DNA of 43,371 nucleotides from Actinomycetota bacterium (GTDB lineage: Bacteria; Actinomycetota; Thermoleophilia; Miltoncostaeales; Miltoncostaeaceae), in NCBI GenBank assembly GCA_963169235.1, contig CAUJCX010000057.1:1-43371 (forward strand), read 5' to 3'. Made by a program: the position numbers and the translations under genes. Under the pieces are notes generated by a model. That model saw only the letters and a program-made list of their open reading frames with translations. It did no database searches and had not been told where the DNA came from. Shown here one piece after another: positions 41,791 through 43,371 of the stretch. The stretch's first letter is position 1. Each line of letters begins with the position of its first letter.

Positions 41791-42666
41791 ATGCGCGACC
41801 GAGACGCCTTGGCACGACGCTTCGAGGCCTGCCGCCCCCACCTTGAGGCCACGGCGCGGCGGGTGCTGGGGTCCGGCGACGCGGCCGGAGACGCCGTGCA
41901 GGAGGCGTGGCTGCGCCTGGAGCGCGCCGACGCGGCGGCCATCGACAACGTGGAGGCGTGGCTCACCACGGTGGTGGCGCGCATCTGCCTGGACACCGTC
42001 CGGGCGCGGCGGACGCATCCCGTGGCCGACGTGCCGGACGCCGTGGCCGACGACGACCCCGAGCGTGACGCCGTGCTGGCCGACGCGGTGGGGCAGGCGC
42101 TCGGCGTGGTGGTGGGAGAGCTGCGCCCGCGGGAGCGCCTGGCGTTCGTGCTGCACGACGTGTTCGGGTACTCGTTCGACGACGTGGCCGCCATGACCGG
42201 CACGACGCCGGCCGCCGCCCGTCAGGCCGCCAGCCGCGCCCGGCGGCGCGTCGGGGGCTCCCGCGACGCGGCCGAGACGGCGCGGGCCGACCGCGCGGTG
42301 GTGGAGGCGTTCCTCACCGCGTCCCGCGAGGGGGACATCGCGGGCCTGGTGGCGGTGCTCGCCCCCGGGGTGGCGCTGACCGCCGACGCGGCCGCCCTGG
42401 CCATGGGCGCCGAGCGCTACCTGGGGGCTCCCGGGGACGACGGCGAGACCCTGGCTGCGGGCCCGGACGCCGTGGCCGGCGCGTTCGCCGGACGTGCCCA
42501 GGCCGCGCAGGTGGCGACCATCGACGGCGCCCCCGGGGCCGTGTGGATGCACGGCGAACGCGTGCGGGTGGCGTTCGTGTTCACGGTGGACGACGGCCGC
42601 GTCACCGGCATCCGCCTGGTGGCCGACCCCGCGGCGCACGCGGCCATGAGCATCGTCCCGGGCTGA
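41791..42666 (+). CDS. ECF sigma factor with SnoaL-like C-terminal domain (SigJ/ECF41-like)
   Basis: 291 aa, ATG start with GGGAGG upstream. Residues ~5-75 are sigma region 2 (LGSGDAAGDAVQEAWLRLERAD, VEAWLTTVVARICLD), residues ~105-155 are region 4 (LRPRERLAFVLHDVFGYSFD, TPAAARQAASRARRRV). The remaining ~120 residues resemble a SnoaL/NTF2-like domain, as in the SigJ and ECF41/ECF56-type groups that lack a separate anti-sigma factor. In those groups the extension itself regulates activity. The WLPEP and DGGGR motifs described for ECF41 are not clearly present, so a related group is possible. It is divergent from the VOC gene, its likely target. Confidence 0.9.
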   Translation: MRDRDALARRFEACRPHLEATARRVLGSGDAAGDAVQEAWLRLERADAAAIDNVEAWLTTVVARICLDTVRARRTHPVADVPDAVADDDPERDAVLADAVGQALGVVVGELRPRERLAFVLHDVFGYSFDDVAAMTGTTPAAARQAASRARRRVGGSRDAAETARADRAVVEAFLTASREGDIAGLVAVLAPGVALTADAAALAMGAERYLGAPGDDGETLAAGPDAVAGAFAGRAQAAQVATIDGAPGAVWMHGERVRVAFVFTVDDGRVTGIRLVADPAAHAAMSIVPG

Positions 42667-42877
42667 ACGGGGGCGGCGGTCATGCGTCACCTGGCCGGAC
42701 GGGGAGGTCGGCGCAGGCCTCGGTGCGGGTCGAGGCGGATCCCGTCCGGCCCGCAGTGCCGAACCCACTGAGCGTAGAGGCCGCGAACCCGACCATCGGC
42801 GGGCGCGCCCGGGACGCGACGCGGGGGAGTATGGCGCCGTGCCTTATTCCACGTGCAACGTTCGACTTGGAGGGAAC

Positions 42878-43371
42878 GTGAGCAAGCCCGATCGAGGATG
42901 GACCCTGACGGCCGGAGGGCTCACCTCGCTGGCCCTCGGCGTCACCGCAGCCCTGACCATGGGCACGGCGACCCAGATGGCGCTGGCATCCGCACCGCCC
43001 ATCGCCGACAACTGCCCCGCCCCGCTGACGACCGCGAAGTCGGCGTCCGAGAGCGGAAAGACCTGGGTGTCGACCACGCCCGCCGCCGGGCTGTCGTCCA
43101 CGCTGAACGTCTCCGACATGGACGTCAGCGCCTCGACGCCGCACGTCATCCAGGACGTCGACGTCACCACGATGATCGACAGCACGTTCGCGGGTGACGC
43201 GACCATCACGCTGACGCACACGCCCCCCACAGGTGCCGCCCGCAGCGTCACCCTGGTGTCGCCCGAGACGAGCGTGCGCACCTGGGACCACCAGGACAAC
43301 CTGTGGCAGAACCGCCTGTTCGACGACCAGGCCGGCCAGACCGCCATGACGGCCCGTGGTGACGCCAACGG
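42878..43371 (+). CDS. secreted protein with P-domain-like beta sandwich, 3' truncated by window end
   Basis: GTG start at 42878 with TTGGAGGGA just upstream; 164 codons are visible and the frame is still open at the edge. Residues 1-37 (MSKPDRGWTLTAGGLTSLAL, ending ...LASAP) form a signal peptide. The mature part, from about residue 60, has TPAAGLSSTLNVSDMDV, VIQDVDVTTMIDSTFAGDAT, THTPPTGAARSVTLVSPE and a TWDHQDNLWQNRLFDDQA turn. It resembles the proprotein-convertase P-domain found in many secreted bacterial proteins. No protease domain is visible yet. The function of the missing part is unknown. Confidence 0.75.
   Translation, partial: MSKPDRGWTLTAGGLTSLALGVTAALTMGTATQMALASAPPIADNCPAPLTTAKSASESGKTWVSTTPAAGLSSTLNVSDMDVSASTPHVIQDVDVTTMIDSTFAGDATITLTHTPPTGAARSVTLVSPETSVRTWDHQDNLWQNRLFDDQAGQTAMTARGDAN

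Noticed and set aside
1-43371. CRISPR arrays, rRNA operons, insertion sequences with terminal repeats
   Set aside because: No regularly spaced repeats, no rRNA-like conserved segments and no transposase gene were seen on either strand.

Overview
The window looks like a high-GC actinobacterial chromosome fragment in two parts. From about 7.65 kb onward the very GC-rich coding style and gene mix (F420-type flavin oxidoreductase family, dimethylformamidase-like Tat protein, proline-rich extracellular proteins, several FemAB-like acyltransferases) suggest Thermoleophilia/Solirubrobacterales or a relative. This taxon is an inference; no rRNA gene is present. The first ~7.5 kb is less GC-rich and carries mobile-element genes.

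Region A (1-7.5 kb, accessory): the C-terminal part of a MobF/TraA-type conjugative relaxase-helicase, an AAA ATPase with features of PrrC/RloC anticodon nucleases (Walker A, ABC signature, Walker B, a CxxC hook, and a C-terminal R-x3-E with a later H-x-H), a DprA-like protein, a small membrane protein, a TIR/DUF4062-like plus alpha-helical-repeat protein, and a small HTH protein. This reads as a conjugative or integrative element with two candidate defence genes. The join to the backbone lies near 7.5-7.65 kb, between two strong hairpins.

Region B (7.65-22 kb, backbone): a 1137-aa secreted protein, a DUF385 oxidoreductase, a FIST sensor protein followed 31 nt later by a GAF-like/GGDEF/EAL enzyme, and a convergent AniA-class copper nitrite reductase lipoprotein with all copper ligands present. 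Next come an RNB ribonuclease, an ETF-quinone oxidoreductase, a frameshifted membrane GGDEF gene, a gamma-carbonic anhydrase-like protein and a c-type cytochrome lipoprotein. FIST (NosP-type) proteins can sense NO, so NO production, NO sensing and c-di-GMP turnover may be linked here.

Region C (22-41.2 kb): a polysaccharide locus. It holds three FemAB-like acyltransferases, a GT39-like GT-C enzyme, GT2, an FAD oxidoreductase, two GT4 enzymes, an AlgD-like nucleotide-sugar 6-dehydrogenase, a modular secreted polysaccharide lyase, a heparinase II/III-family protein, an O-antigen ligase/polymerase-like protein and a methyltransferase. Four junctions use the same GTGA stop/start overlap. The locus encodes uronate-sugar supply, transfer, polymerisation and cleavage; no initiating transferase or export complex is visible.

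Region D (41.3-43.4 kb): a VOC protein divergent from an ECF sigma factor with a SnoaL-like tail, then the start of a secreted P-domain-like protein cut by the window edge. A 46-bp direct repeat brackets the methyltransferase gene, whose 5' end carries a GGGT tandem repeat that may switch its reading frame.
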